From an uncultured bacterium (lineage in GTDB: Bacteria > Verrucomicrobiota > Kiritimatiellia > CAIKKV01 > CALHGX01): DNA of 64,000 nucleotides. Positions 8,145 to 16,940 of this stretch are shown one piece after another. The notes beneath the pieces were generated by a model. The model worked only from the letters and a program-made list of their open reading frames with translations, had not been told where the DNA came from and did not search any database. The stretch is from contig CALHGX010000021.1 of the NCBI GenBank assembly GCA_938031185.1, forward strand, positions 1 through 64,000, read 5' to 3'. Every line of letters begins with the position of its first letter. Positions within the stretch are counted from its first letter, which is position 1. The position numbers and the translations under genes were made by a program.

Positions 8145-8600
8145 TCATGCGGCCGCCTCCAGCAGGGATTGACAAGCCTGAGAGGGCTCTTGAAACCACG
8201 ACGTTCGAGCAGCCAGGTGCGATTGCAAAGCTCTTTGAAGGCCAGGAGCGCCTGGCGCAGTTCTTCGATCGTCGCAAAGAAAGCATCCCAGAGCAGGTTC
8301 TCTTTCAGGGTGCTGATGAACCGCTCGGCACAGCCGTTGCCCTCTGGCTCCCACCAACCGAAAGCCGGAGAGCTTCTTGCCCCAAGAAAAAACAGTTCGT
8401 CCTTGAAGACATCCGAGAGGTATGCGTTGCCATGATCGGAAGCGTACTGACAAGTCCCCAGCCACCTCGGCCGTGTAGCCGCAAAAGCACTCCCGCAGGT
8501 CTTGGCGAATCGACTCCAAGGCTTCAAAACGATTTCCCGACGTCTCCGCGTGAATGCCGAAGCATTCGGCCTGCGGCCCCCTTTTCATCCACACCCCCGG
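8145..8600 (-). pseudogene. Frameshifted integrase-core (rve) transposase remnant
   Basis: Two overlapping minus-strand frames together recover the C-terminal half of an rve-type transposase. The first frame gives AECFGIHAETSGNRFEALES and IRQDLRECF. After a frameshift near 8450 the second gives SDHGNAYLSDVFKDELFFLG, then EPEGNGCAERFISTLKENLL and NRTWLLERRGFKSP. The second catalytic Asp (SDHGNAY) and the Glu (AERFISTLKE) are present, but the N-terminus with the first Asp is missing. It is a dead element. Its 5' boundary lies against the 3' end of the CoaB-HD gene. Confidence 0.8.
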
Positions 8601-8658
8601 TGCGCCAATCGAGAACTCGCGGCACGCTGAGAAGAGCGATCTGTGAACGGGAGACTCC

Positions 8659-9915
8659 TCAAGGTAAAAGGTCCCCGCGCGCCTTGGCGTCGGCAATTAG
8701 GGCTTGTGCCATGGTCCATAGGGCTTCTCCGCCTTCCCTAATGTGCCGGTTGCGTTCCACAACGCGATCAGCCGTCACGCCGTTCTTCCGCCATACCGCC
8801 CCGCGAGTCAGGTAGTTGAGCAGCAGCGGTTGCAGCCGGTCCAGTGCAGCCGCGTAACGGGCCTCGGCCGTGCGTCGCTCTTCAAATTCATTCCAGAGCG
8901 AGCGAAATTCCTCCGCCTGATCAACCGGCAGCAACCCAAATACCCGCTCCGCCGCCTGGCGTTCCCGCGCCAGTCGATCCGCCTGTCCCGCCTCATCGTA
9001 GCAATAGGTATCCCCCGCTTCAATCTCCACCAGGTCGTGGACCACCAGAAGGCGCAACACTCTCCCAACATCAATGATCCCGGGCCCGGCATGCTCCGCC
9101 AAAACCATGGCCATCACCGCCACATGCCAGCAATGCTCCGCTGCGTTTTCCCGCCGCGAACCGTCCTCCAATACCGTGTGACGCAACACCTGCTTCAACC
9201 GATCAATCGCCGCAATAAACTCCCATTGCCGGCGGCACCGTTCCTCCAACTTCAAGCGATGATAATCAGGCCCTGCAGCCCCCTCGCCCCGGCGCGTCTC
9301 AAGCCATTGCACCAGCCGCTCCGCCACTTCGATCTTCGGCAACAGAGGCCACCGCTCGCACGATCCGTCTTTTGCGAACACAACCACACGATTGGTATCC
9401 GCCTCAAACCCCGCATCGGGTTGGCTCACATCGTTGGCAATCACCAGATCCAACCCCTTCTGCTCCAGCTTGCGCCTGGCCTCTTCTTCCAGATGATCCG
9501 TCTCAGCCGCGAATCCAACGAACAAGCGGGAACCTTTGAGAAGTCTAACCGCCTGCAGGATGTCCTCTGTTGGTTCCAACTGAAGCCGATGCGGGACACT
9601 GCTCTTCTTGATCTTTCGCGATTCGCAAACCGCAGGCCGCCAGTCCGCCACGGCCGCCGTCATTACCAGCGCATCGCACCACGGCACCCATTGCCTGACC
9701 GCCGTTAGCATGTCTTGCGCTGAAACGACCGAAACCACCTCGCGAACCGGTGGCGCCACCAGAGCGACAGGCCCCGAGACCAGCACCACCTCATGCCCGC
9801 GCCGCGCCGCGACTGCCCCCACAGCGTACCCCATTTTCCCTGAAGAACGATTGCCCAGGAAGCGCACGGGATCCATGTGCTCGCGGGTCGGACCGGCTGT
9901 GACCAGCAATTTCAT
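8659..9915 (-). CDS. CoaB phosphopantothenate-cysteine ligase fused to an HD-domain hydrolase
   Basis: A 418-aa two-domain protein. Residues 1 to about 210 are CoaB: LLVTAGPTREHMDPVRFLGN, RSSGKMG, MTAAVADWRP and KIKK, the nucleotide- and substrate-binding motifs of the ligase that makes 4'-phosphopantothenoylcysteine in CoA synthesis. No CoaC flavoprotein domain precedes it, unlike the common CoaBC fusion. Residues from about 220 on match YfbR/HDDC2-like HD hydrolases: RENAAEHCWHVAVMA, LLVVHDLVEIEAGDTYCYD. These family members hydrolyse 5'-nucleotides. ATG at 9915 is preferred, but no clear RBS is seen. A TTG at 9978, overlapping the thyA stop, is an alternative. The C-terminus abuts the transposase remnant, so its last residues may be altered. 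Confidence 0.85.
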   Translation of the reverse strand: MKLLVTAGPTREHMDPVRFLGNRSSGKMGYAVGAVAARRGHEVVLVSGPVALVAPPVREVVSVVSAQDMLTAVRQWVPWCDALVMTAAVADWRPAVCESRKIKKSSVPHRLQLEPTEDILQAVRLLKGSRLFVGFAAETDHLEEEARRKLEQKGLDLVIANDVSQPDAGFEADTNRVVVFAKDGSCERWPLLPKIEVAERLVQWLETRRGEGAAGPDYHRLKLEERCRRQWEFIAAIDRLKQVLRHTVLEDGSRRENAAEHCWHVAVMAMVLAEHAGPGIIDVGRVLRLLVVHDLVEIEAGDTYCYDEAGQADRLARERQAAERVFGLLPVDQAEEFRSLWNEFEERRTAEARYAAALDRLQPLLLNYLTRGAVWRKNGVTADRVVERNRHIREGGEALWTMAQALIADAKARGDLLP

Positions 9916-9971
9916 GGTTTTGCGCGAAGAACGCCTACCGGCGCAGCCGTGGCCATCTCCGCAAGGACAGT

Positions 9972-10877
9972 TCAGCAACCGCTGTGGTTTGGGCTGGAGC
10001 CGTCAAACACCCGAATCTTCTCACGCACGGCCGCTTCGGCTTCTTGGTAAATCTCCTGTATCATCGGATCGGAGAAGCGATAGGTGCGATCCTCCAGCGT
10101 TGTTTGCCCCAGACGATCGAATAACCGCTGCTGCGCAGACGCAATGTCCTTGCCGTAAATGTGAAACGAATCCGCGTGCCAGTTCATTCGCGCCAGCCGA
10201 ACCGGCCGTGCGGCGCGTTCGGCAATGCCCGCAGCCACGACATCCCGATTGAACAAAATAAACCCGAACATGTTCATGAAGTTGGCGCCCCACGCGTCAT
10301 TGCTTCGAAATCGAATATTGCAATTCAGCCACCACACCCCCTCCGCGTCCACCAGCACCCGATACCACAGTGACTGCAAGCAGGGGGGATCATAGCAGTC
10401 CAGGTCCATCCACGGCATCCAAGTGATCATCTGCGCCTGGCGGGTGTACGGCACTTTCGCCAGCTTCTCAATCACCTGTTCGATCTGGTTCACGTTGACC
10501 GGGCCCACATCCATGGAAACACCATCCCGCAGTTCACGCCACTGTCCATAGGTCGCCAAGCGGCCATGATAGGTGTATTCCCATCGCGTGTCCTTGGGGT
10601 CGTTCATATTCTTGACCCAGTGGTCTTTCGCCCCCTGCAGTTCCATCACATATTCGCGCAAATCCTCTATGCCGCCCGGAAATGCCTTATGAATCATCGG
10701 CTCCGCCAGCGGATCCTCCACAGTGATATTCATCGTCGCATCAAGGCTGGGCGGATCGCCCGGCCGATCATACTGCGTCTTGAAAGGAATGCCATGCGCA
10801 TGCAGCGCACAAAGGGCCCGCTCGTATGCTTCGGCGAGCGATGCGCCTTGAACATGAAGAACCGGTATGCTTTCCAT
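9972..10877 (-). CDS. thyA: Thymidylate synthase, ThyA family (divergent)
   Basis: A 301-aa ThyA-family protein predicted to methylate dUMP to dTMP using methylene-tetrahydrofolate. The nucleophile lies in DPPCLQSLWYRV, equivalent to the PPC loop. The dUMP-binding RSNDAWGANFMNMFGF and HADSFHIYGKD correspond to the RSND...N and HxY motifs. The segment before the active site (YTYHGRLATYGQW) also fits the family. Spacing and flanks differ from the Escherichia coli enzyme, so a related activity such as dCMP hydroxymethylation cannot be excluded. The stop overlaps a possible TTG start of the CoaB-HD gene, and tRNA-Arg lies 40 bp upstream. Confidence 0.8.
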   Translation of the reverse strand: MESIPVLHVQGASLAEAYERALCALHAHGIPFKTQYDRPGDPPSLDATMNITVEDPLAEPMIHKAFPGGIEDLREYVMELQGAKDHWVKNMNDPKDTRWEYTYHGRLATYGQWRELRDGVSMDVGPVNVNQIEQVIEKLAKVPYTRQAQMITWMPWMDLDCYDPPCLQSLWYRVLVDAEGVWWLNCNIRFRSNDAWGANFMNMFGFILFNRDVVAAGIAERAARPVRLARMNWHADSFHIYGKDIASAQQRLFDRLGQTTLEDRTYRFSDPMIQEIYQEAEAAVREKIRVFDGSSPNHSGC

Positions 10878-10917
10878 TCGTGCCTCTCCGTCCTCCAGCC
10901 GCTCGCCGGAAAACCCG

Positions 10918-10994
10918 TGGCACCCCCGGCAGGACTCGAACCTGCGACCGCCGGATTAGAAATCCGATGCTCTGTCCGTCTGAGCTACGGGGGT
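10918..10994 (-). tRNA. tRNA-Arg(TCT)
   Basis: A 77-nt cloverleaf on the minus strand. The acceptor ACCCCCG pairs with CGGGGGT, the D-arm contains GCTCAGACGG, the anticodon stem-loop CGGATTTCTAATCCG carries TCT, and the T-arm contains GGTTCGAGTCC. CCA is encoded. It lies between the HAD gene and thyA. Confidence 0.95.
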
Positions 10995-11079
10995 CCGCCG
11001 CTTCATCATAGAGGCCGGCCCGCTGCCTTCAAGCCCAAAGCCTCGTCAAACGCCCTGCCGTCTGCCGCGCGAGATTCGG

Positions 11080-11973
11080 TCAGTCCTTCTTCCACGGCGG
11101 CTGTTCCGGCAGCAGCGCTGTGAATTCAGCCACCAACGTCGTTTCGTACGCGCCCGCATAGGCCCCCTGAATGAACCGATCCAGCGCTTCGTCGTGCAAA
11201 CGTTTCCAAGACGCCTCTTCATGCCCCGGGTTCACGGGAAAGAAACACGCGCCCACCGCTTGCGCCGCTTTGCGGTCACCTGGCGCATCCCCGATCATCA
11301 AAATCCGATGCGCCGGGTATCGACCATCACTCGCCAAACGCAAGTGTTCCGCCTTGGTTCCCAACTCCTGCCCCGCAATCACCCGCGGATAGGCATCCAG
11401 ATCGTTCTCGCGCCACTCCCGAATCAAAGCTTCTTCCGGCGTTTGCGACACAACAATGATGTCCGCCAGATGACGCATTTTCTCCAAACTCTCCCTCACC
11501 CATCGAAACGGTGGAACCTTCGTCACCGTTCTTTCAATCGTCCGATTGACCGCCAGACTCCATTCCAACACGCGCTGGATCTCTTGGTCTCCCGTCCGCT
11601 CCACTTCCTCTCGCAACGTGGCGTTGCTCAAGGCCACGCCCGACTCGATATACCGCCGCAAGGCCGTCATGTCCGGAAGACGGACACCGGCCGCCGCCAC
11701 TTCGGGGCGGGATCGCAGTAATTCCATGACGCGCAACAAGGCGGGGAAACGATTAATCCCGCGCCATACCGAGTAGAGATTCACAAACTCGGCCGCCTCT
11801 CGCACCTCCCGCTCTATGGCTTGCAACCCCCACGCTCGAATAATCTCCGGATGAAAACACTGCTTCTGCTTGATTTCCATGGTGGGGAAAACACACCCAT
11901 CGGAGTCAATCCCGACCAGAAAACCCCGCCTCGGCTTCATGCCCTTCAAGTCGTCTATCGAAAACCCCGCCAT
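11080..11973 (-). CDS. HAD-superfamily hydrolase
   Basis: A 297-aa protein with the four HAD motifs: DSDGCVF (motif I, nucleophile Asp and acid Asp), VVSQTP (motif II Ser/Thr), a lysine in GTKAEHL (motif III) and MIGDAPGDRKAA (motif IV). A long helical insert after motif I (about 40-150) forms a cap domain. It is likely a cytoplasmic phosphatase, but the substrate cannot be read from sequence. It lies 22 bp after a phenylacetate-CoA ligase gene on the same strand, so it is probably the last gene of the paaK-ACT-paaK operon. A role with aryl-CoA metabolism is only contextual. Confidence 0.8.
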   Translation of the reverse strand: MAGFSIDDLKGMKPRRGFLVGIDSDGCVFPTMEIKQKQCFHPEIIRAWGLQAIEREVREAAEFVNLYSVWRGINRFPALLRVMELLRSRPEVAAAGVRLPDMTALRRYIESGVALSNATLREEVERTGDQEIQRVLEWSLAVNRTIERTVTKVPPFRWVRESLEKMRHLADIIVVSQTPEEALIREWRENDLDAYPRVIAGQELGTKAEHLRLASDGRYPAHRILMIGDAPGDRKAAQAVGACFFPVNPGHEEASWKRLHDEALDRFIQGAYAGAYETTLVAEFTALLPEQPPWKKD

Positions 11974-11995
11974 AATGTGCCATCCTCCTCTTTCC

Positions 11996-13312
11996 TCACC
12001 AGACCCTCAAATCCCGCACCCGTCGGGCCTTGCCCGGCACGCGTTCCAGACTCCCTGGTTCCAACAGCGTCAAACGGACTCTCAAGCCCAAAACGGAATC
12101 CAACCTCCTCTGAAGGCGGTCTCGCAACGCCGCCATCTCCCCCATCCGATCCGAAAACAACCCGCCATCCGCCTCCACCCGCACTTCCAGTTGATCCATC
12201 GCTCCGTCGCGCGAAACCACCAGTTCATAGTGCGGGCGGATCTCCGAAAAAGCCAGCAAAACGGTCTCGACCTGCGATGGGAACACGTTCACACCGCGAA
12301 TAATAAGCATGTCATCCGCGCGCCCTGTCACCTTCGCCATGCGCCGGGTGGTGCGGCCGCAGGGGCACGGCTCCGTCAATATACGGGAACGATCCCTGGT
12401 TCGATAGCGAATGACCGGCGAGGCCTGCCGTGTCAAGGTCGTGAAAACCAATTCACCCTCTGCCTCGTCAGGAAGGCTATCTCCCGTTTCCGGATCCACC
12501 ACTTCACACAAAAAGTGATCCTCCGCAATGTGCATCCCGTCCTGCCGCAAACATTCCCCGCTTACGCCGGGGCCCATCACCTCGGAAAGTCCGTAGTTGT
12601 CAGTGGCCAGAAGCCCCAGCCGGGATTGGATCTGCTTCCGCATGATCTCCGACCAGAACTCTCCGCCGAAAAAGCCCAACCGCAGCCGCAAATCACTCTT
12701 TGTAATGCCTTGCCGTTCTAGCTCTTCGGCTAGGCAAAGCGCATAGCTGGGGGTGCAAACCAATGCGGTGACTCCTAGATCCCGCATCAAAGCAACCTGT
12801 CGCTCGCTGTTCCCGCTGGAAACCGGTATGACGGTGGCGCCCACCCGCTCCGCGCCCTGATGAAGGCCAAATCCTCCCGTGAAAAGGCCATACCCAAAAG
12901 CAATTTGGACGATGTCGTCGCAACTCAAACCGCCCGCCACCAAAATCCGGGCCACCGTTTGTGTCCATATTTCCAAGTCCGTTCTCGTGTAGCCCACCAT
13001 GATCGGGCGGCCAGTAGTCCCGGTGGAAGCCTGCAGGCGCACCACATCGGCCAACGGCACGGTCATCGCTCCATATGGATACTGCCGCCGCAGGTCCTCC
13101 TTCTCCGTAAACGGCAGCCGGGCAAGGTCTTCCAGACCGCGAATGTCTTGCGGCCGCACGCCCACAGCGCGCATTTTTTCACCGTAATAATGCGAACCGT
13201 CATACAAACGTCGCAACTGCGTCTGCAGCCTTTCCAGTTGCAGGGTTCGCCTCTTTTCCGGCTCCAAGCGCTCCGCCGCCGGATCAAAAATGCGTGACGC
13301 AGAAGACGGCAT
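11996..13312 (-). CDS. paaK: Phenylacetate-CoA ligase (paralog 1)
   Basis: A 438-aa adenylate-forming enzyme of the PaaK family. It has the AMP-binding loop [58 protein letters not shown] and the hinge [19 protein letters not shown]. The C-terminal AMP-binding domain ends with ERVPGKARRVRDLR. It activates an aryl acid such as phenylacetate to its CoA thioester using ATP. It is separated by 7 bp from the ACT-domain gene upstream. In anaerobes paaK-ACT pairs usually accompany indolepyruvate:ferredoxin oxidoreductase, where the ligase can recover ATP from aryl-CoA. iorAB are not in this window. Confidence 0.9.
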   Translation of the reverse strand: MPSSASRIFDPAAERLEPEKRRTLQLERLQTQLRRLYDGSHYYGEKMRAVGVRPQDIRGLEDLARLPFTEKEDLRRQYPYGAMTVPLADVVRLQASTGTTGRPIMVGYTRTDLEIWTQTVARILVAGGLSCDDIVQIAFGYGLFTGGFGLHQGAERVGATVIPVSSGNSERQVALMRDLGVTALVCTPSYALCLAEELERQGITKSDLRLRLGFFGGEFWSEIMRKQIQSRLGLLATDNYGLSEVMGPGVSGECLRQDGMHIAEDHFLCEVVDPETGDSLPDEAEGELVFTTLTRQASPVIRYRTRDRSRILTEPCPCGRTTRRMAKVTGRADDMLIIRGVNVFPSQVETVLLAFSEIRPHYELVVSRDGAMDQLEVRVEADGGLFSDRMGEMAALRDRLQRRLDSVLGLRVRLTLLEPGSLERVPGKARRVRDLRVW

Positions 13313-13319
13313 GAGCTCG

Positions 13320-13751
13320 TTACTTGGTCAGAATATCCGCTTCCCCCAGCAGACGAATGCCGGCGCCGCGCAGGACGTCCATCGCCCGGGCGCTGTCGTT
13401 GAAACGAAATACAAGCACCGCTTTGTCCGCGGTCTTCTCCACAAAGGCATACATGTACTCGACGTTGATCTGGTGCGCCGCAAGCAGGCTCAACACCCCC
13501 GCCAAACCACCGGGGACATCAGGCACTTCCACGGCCACAACTTCCGTCATCCGCAGCGTAAATCCGTGCCGCCGCAACATCGCCTCGGCATCGGCGGGGC
13601 GATTCACGATGAGCCGCAAGATGCCAAAATCACTGGTGTCGGCCAGTGACAAGGCCCGAATATTGATGCCCGCATCGCCCAGCAAGCGGGCAATCATCTC
13701 CAACCGTCCCGCCCGGTTCTCAATGAACACGCTGATTTGCCTCACGGTCAT
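13320..13751 (-). CDS. Tandem ACT-domain protein
   Basis: A 143-aa protein made of two ACT domains, about 1-68 ([20 protein letters not shown]) and about 69-143 ([20 protein letters not shown]). ACT domains bind amino acids and regulate enzymes allosterically. Small two-ACT proteins of this length are commonly encoded next to paaK, as here, where it sits between two paaK paralogs with gaps of 7 and 15 bp. It probably senses an aromatic amino acid or its derivative and modulates the ligases (inference). Confidence 0.9.
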   Translation of the reverse strand: MTVRQISVFIENRAGRLEMIARLLGDAGINIRALSLADTSDFGILRLIVNRPADAEAMLRRHGFTLRMTEVVAVEVPDVPGGLAGVLSLLAAHQINVEYMYAFVEKTADKAVLVFRFNDSARAMDVLRGAGIRLLGEADILTK

Positions 13752-13766
13752 GGCCCGCCCCTTTCG

Positions 13767-15074
13767 TTAGAGCACCCGCTTGTCTATCACACGTTTGGCT
13801 TTTCCCTGGCTGCGCTCGATGGATCTGGGCTCCACCAACGTCACCTTCGCCGTAAGTCCCAGAATGCTGAAAATCTCCGACGCCACCTTCTGGCGAAGAG
13901 CTTCCAATCCCCGCACTTCATCGGAAAAGACGCGTTCGTTCACTTCCACCTGGATTTCAAGTTCGTCCATGTTCTCGCGCCGATCCACCACAATCAGATA
14001 GTGCGGTTCCGTCCCTTCGATTTCGAGCAGCACACTTTCGATCTGCGACGGGAACACGTTGACCCCCCGAATGATCAGCATGTCGTCTGTCCGGCCCGAT
14101 ACCCGCTCCATGCGCACCAACGTCCGTCCGCAGGGACATGGTGCTCGCATCAGGCGCGTAATATCCCGCGTCCGATACCGAAGGAGGGGGAGCGCCTCCT
14201 TGGTCAGGCAAGTGAAAACGAGTTCGCCCCGCTCTCCGTCGGGTAGCGGCTGCCCGCTCTCCGGGTCAATCACCTCGGGATAGAAATGGTCTTCAAACAC
14301 GTGCAACCCGCAGTGGGCGTCGCACTCGCTGGAAACACCCGGTCCAATGACCTCGCTCAATCCATAGATGTCAAACGCCTGGAGCCCAAGGCGCTCTTCG
14401 ATCGCCTGCCGCATGCGGGCGGACCACGGCTCGGCGCCAAAAAGTCCCGCTCGCAGCTTCAACTTCCGCATGTCCACGCCCATGTCCGTCGCCACTTCGG
14501 CGATCTCCAGCGCGTAGGACGGCGTGCAGCAGAGCAACGTGGTCCCGAAATCCTGCATCAACATGATCTGCCGCTTCGTATTGCCCCCGGACATGGGAAT
14601 CACTGTGGCGCCGAGCTTCTCTCCTCCATAATGCATCCCGAGGCCGCCCGTAAACAGCCCGTACCCATAGGCCACTTGCACGACGTCGTTGCGCGATCCC
14701 CCGGCGCACGCCAGCGTTCTCGCGCATGTGCGCGCCCAAAGATCAATATCCCGGCGTGTATACCCAACGACCGTGGGCTTGCCGGTGGTGCCCGAAGAGG
14801 CATGCAGCCGCACCACGCGACTCATCGGCACTGCAAACAACCCGAAGGGATATTCCTCGCGAAAATCCGTCTTCGTAGTGAATGGCAGGCGGGAGAGATC
14901 GCTCAGCGACCGAATGTCGTCCGGATGAATCCCGTGTTGCTCAAGCCGCCGGCGATAGAACGGAACGTGCTCATACACTCGCGCAACCACCGCCCGAAGA
15001 CGGTCGCCTTGAAGCGCCGCGCGCTCGTCGCAACTCATAGTCTCCAGCTTGCGCTCAAAGCATCTGCTCGTCAT
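13767..15074 (-). CDS. paaK: Phenylacetate-CoA ligase (paralog 2)
   Basis: A 435-aa PaaK-family ligase with [15 protein letters not shown] (AMP loop), [45 protein letters not shown] and [19 protein letters not shown]. It is clearly homologous to the enzyme at 11996-13312 but with many substitutions, so this is an old duplication or two distinct substrates. It is the first gene of the cluster. A GGAGGCGGGG stretch lies about 8 nt upstream of the start. Predicted reaction: aryl acid + ATP + CoA to aryl-CoA + AMP + PPi. Confidence 0.9.
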   Translation of the reverse strand: MTSRCFERKLETMSCDERAALQGDRLRAVVARVYEHVPFYRRRLEQHGIHPDDIRSLSDLSRLPFTTKTDFREEYPFGLFAVPMSRVVRLHASSGTTGKPTVVGYTRRDIDLWARTCARTLACAGGSRNDVVQVAYGYGLFTGGLGMHYGGEKLGATVIPMSGGNTKRQIMLMQDFGTTLLCCTPSYALEIAEVATDMGVDMRKLKLRAGLFGAEPWSARMRQAIEERLGLQAFDIYGLSEVIGPGVSSECDAHCGLHVFEDHFYPEVIDPESGQPLPDGERGELVFTCLTKEALPLLRYRTRDITRLMRAPCPCGRTLVRMERVSGRTDDMLIIRGVNVFPSQIESVLLEIEGTEPHYLIVVDRRENMDELEIQVEVNERVFSDEVRGLEALRQKVASEIFSILGLTAKVTLVEPRSIERSQGKAKRVIDKRVL

Positions 15075-15403
15075 GGCTCACCCCGCCTCCATTCCGCTGC
15101 TTGCCCAACCAAGGTTGACCATACCAGAGGGGAAGCGAAAGCGCCAGCCGCATGAGAACTTCACATGGCAGGCCGCCGCCGAAAGAGCCAGACAATGCTT
15201 CTGGAGAAGGCAGGCCTTCTCGATCTTTCAGTACCGGAAGAGCGCCGCCATCTGGTTCTGCAGGGCGAGACGCGCCCTAACAGATCAAGAAGGATCCTGC
15301 TGCATCTGCTCCGACGGGGCGAGCATGAGGGAAAAGCGCAGGAGGTATGCCTCTAGCGATCCAACCATCGCCACCGTCCCAAAGCGTTGTTTGACGGCAG
15401 AGC
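15075..15403. other. Gene-free stretch between rplQ and the paaK cluster
   Basis: A 329-bp gap between the last gene of the ribosomal superoperon and the first paaK gene, all on the minus strand. It should hold the end of the rplQ transcript and the paaK promoter. I found no clear intrinsic terminator and only a weak TATGGT -10 candidate near 15118. A 63-codon plus-strand ORF (15165-15356) has no recognisable motif and I do not call it a gene. Confidence 0.5.
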
Positions 15404-15829
15404 TTACGGTGACTTCGGCGGCTGCTCTGACGTTGAGGCGTCCGTCTTGGCCTTCTTCTTGCGATCAACTGGAGCCAGATTTACAAACTCCAGAAAGGCC
15501 GTTTCCGCTCCGTCGCCCCGCCGCTGTCCCACCTTGACTATGCGGGTGCAGCCTCCCCGCCGATCCGCATACAGCGGCCCCAATGTTCCGAACAGTTTGC
15601 TCACGCAGTCCTTCCGGCGCAAATAGGCCGCAGCCATGCGGCGCGACGCCAACGTGCCGCGTCGCGCCAAGCTGATCATTCGCTCCGCCACCGGTTGGAC
15701 CGCTTTGGCTTTGCTCAACGTGGTCCGAATTCTCTGCTGCTCTATCAGTCCGCAAACCAAAGAGGCCAGCGTCGCCCGACGATGAGCGCTGGACCGACCC
15801 AACTTGGCGGTCTGTCTCTTGTGTCGCAT
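15404..15829 (-). CDS. rplQ: 50S ribosomal protein L17
   Basis: A 141-aa L17. The start MRHKRQTAKLGRSSAHR is chosen because it is the invariant L17 N-terminus; the longer ORF only reads into the rpoA spacer. The core ALASLV-type helix, RRGTLASRRMAA and RRGGCTRIVKVGQRRGD follow. The C-terminal 20 residues (DRKKKAKTDASTSEQPPKSP) are a low-complexity tail. It is the last gene of the alpha-operon segment, 34 bp after rpoA, as in most bacteria. L17 binds 23S rRNA domain III near the exit tunnel. Confidence 0.95.
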   Translation of the reverse strand: MRHKRQTAKLGRSSAHRRATLASLVCGLIEQQRIRTTLSKAKAVQPVAERMISLARRGTLASRRMAAAYLRRKDCVSKLFGTLGPLYADRRGGCTRIVKVGQRRGDGAETAFLEFVNLAPVDRKKKAKTDASTSEQPPKSP

Positions 15830-15863
15830 ATCCCTTTTCCCTGTTTTCGCAATCCCTAACCGG

Positions 15864-16889
15864 CTACGCGCTCTCCGACGATTCAACCCGGTTTTGCTTC
15901 AGCGCCTCCAATACCGAAGGCTCAAACTCCATGCCAAGCCCCAATCCCAACTCCTCCAGCTTGGCTTTGATCTCGTTGAGCGATTTCTTGCCGAAGTTGC
16001 GATACTTCAGCATTTCCGCCTCACTTTTCTGCGCCAGCTCCCCCACGGTGGTGATATTGGCGTTGTTCAGGCAATTGGCGGCCCGAACGCTCAACTCGAT
16101 TTCGTTCACGCTCATACGGAGCACACGCAAGAGTTCCTCGCGTTTCTGATCCACTTCCTCTGCGGTCTCCTCAAACTCCACCACCTGTTTGCTGGAATCA
16201 ACGAACACGTCGAGCTGGTGCCGCAAAATCGCGGCGGACATCACCAGCGCCTCGTCCGGCTTGACCCGGCCATCCGTCCATATCTCGATCAGCAGGCGTT
16301 CATAGTCCGTCCGCTGCCCCACGCGGGTGTTCTCCACCGTGAAATTCACCCGGGAAACAGGCGAGAAAATGGCGTCTATTGGGATGCGACCGATCGGCTG
16401 ATCTTCGGTCTTGTTTCCTTCCGCCAGGCAAAAGCCTCGCCCCATGCGCACCTCGAGCTGGGCGTTCAGCGCACCGTCCTTGTCCAATGTCGCCAGCGGA
16501 AGGTCCGGATTCAGCACCTCAACGGTTCCGTCGGTCTGAATCTGACCGGCGCGCACCACTCCCGGCCCCTTCGCCTTGATCGTCAGAACGCGGGGTTCCC
16601 GCGTGTACATTTTCAGCAGCACTTGTTTCAGATTCAGAATGATATCCGTCACGTCCTCGACCACGCCCGGGATCGAACAGAACTCGTGAGGGGCCCCTTC
16701 AATCGTCACGGCTGAAATGGCCGCGCCCTCAAGCGAGGAAAGCAACACGCGCCGCAAGGAGTTCCCGATCGTCCGACCATATCCGACCTCCAGTGGTTCC
16801 GCGATGAATCTCGCGAAGGTGGGCGTGGCCGTGGATTCCTCCATGGTCAACCGCTTCGGCATCTCAAATCGGCTCAATCTGATTGGCAT
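15864..16889 (-). CDS. rpoA: RNA polymerase subunit alpha
   Basis: A 341-aa alpha subunit. The N-terminal assembly domain includes PLEVGYGRTIGNSLRRVLLS and GAAISAVTIEGAPHEF. After a linker, the C-terminal domain (about 255-320) has ELSVRAANCLNNANI, SEAEMLKYRNFGKKSLNEIK, the segment that contacts UP-element DNA and activators. Normal length for the family. It lies between rpsD and rplQ as usual. Alpha dimerises to seed RNA polymerase assembly with the RpoB and RpoC encoded at 34-42 kb. Confidence 0.97.
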   Translation of the reverse strand: MPIRLSRFEMPKRLTMEESTATPTFARFIAEPLEVGYGRTIGNSLRRVLLSSLEGAAISAVTIEGAPHEFCSIPGVVEDVTDIILNLKQVLLKMYTREPRVLTIKAKGPGVVRAGQIQTDGTVEVLNPDLPLATLDKDGALNAQLEVRMGRGFCLAEGNKTEDQPIGRIPIDAIFSPVSRVNFTVENTRVGQRTDYERLLIEIWTDGRVKPDEALVMSAAILRHQLDVFVDSSKQVVEFEETAEEVDQKREELLRVLRMSVNEIELSVRAANCLNNANITTVGELAQKSEAEMLKYRNFGKKSLNEIKAKLEELGLGLGMEFEPSVLEALKQNRVESSESA

Positions 16890-16940
16890 CGTTTCACCCT
16901 TCCCGTGGCGGCCCCATGTTCGACCGCTCCGACTATTCCA

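Noticed and set aside
15165-15356. 63-aa plus-strand ORF in the rplQ-paaK gap
   Set aside because: No RBS, no recognised motif, and opposite strand to all neighbours.
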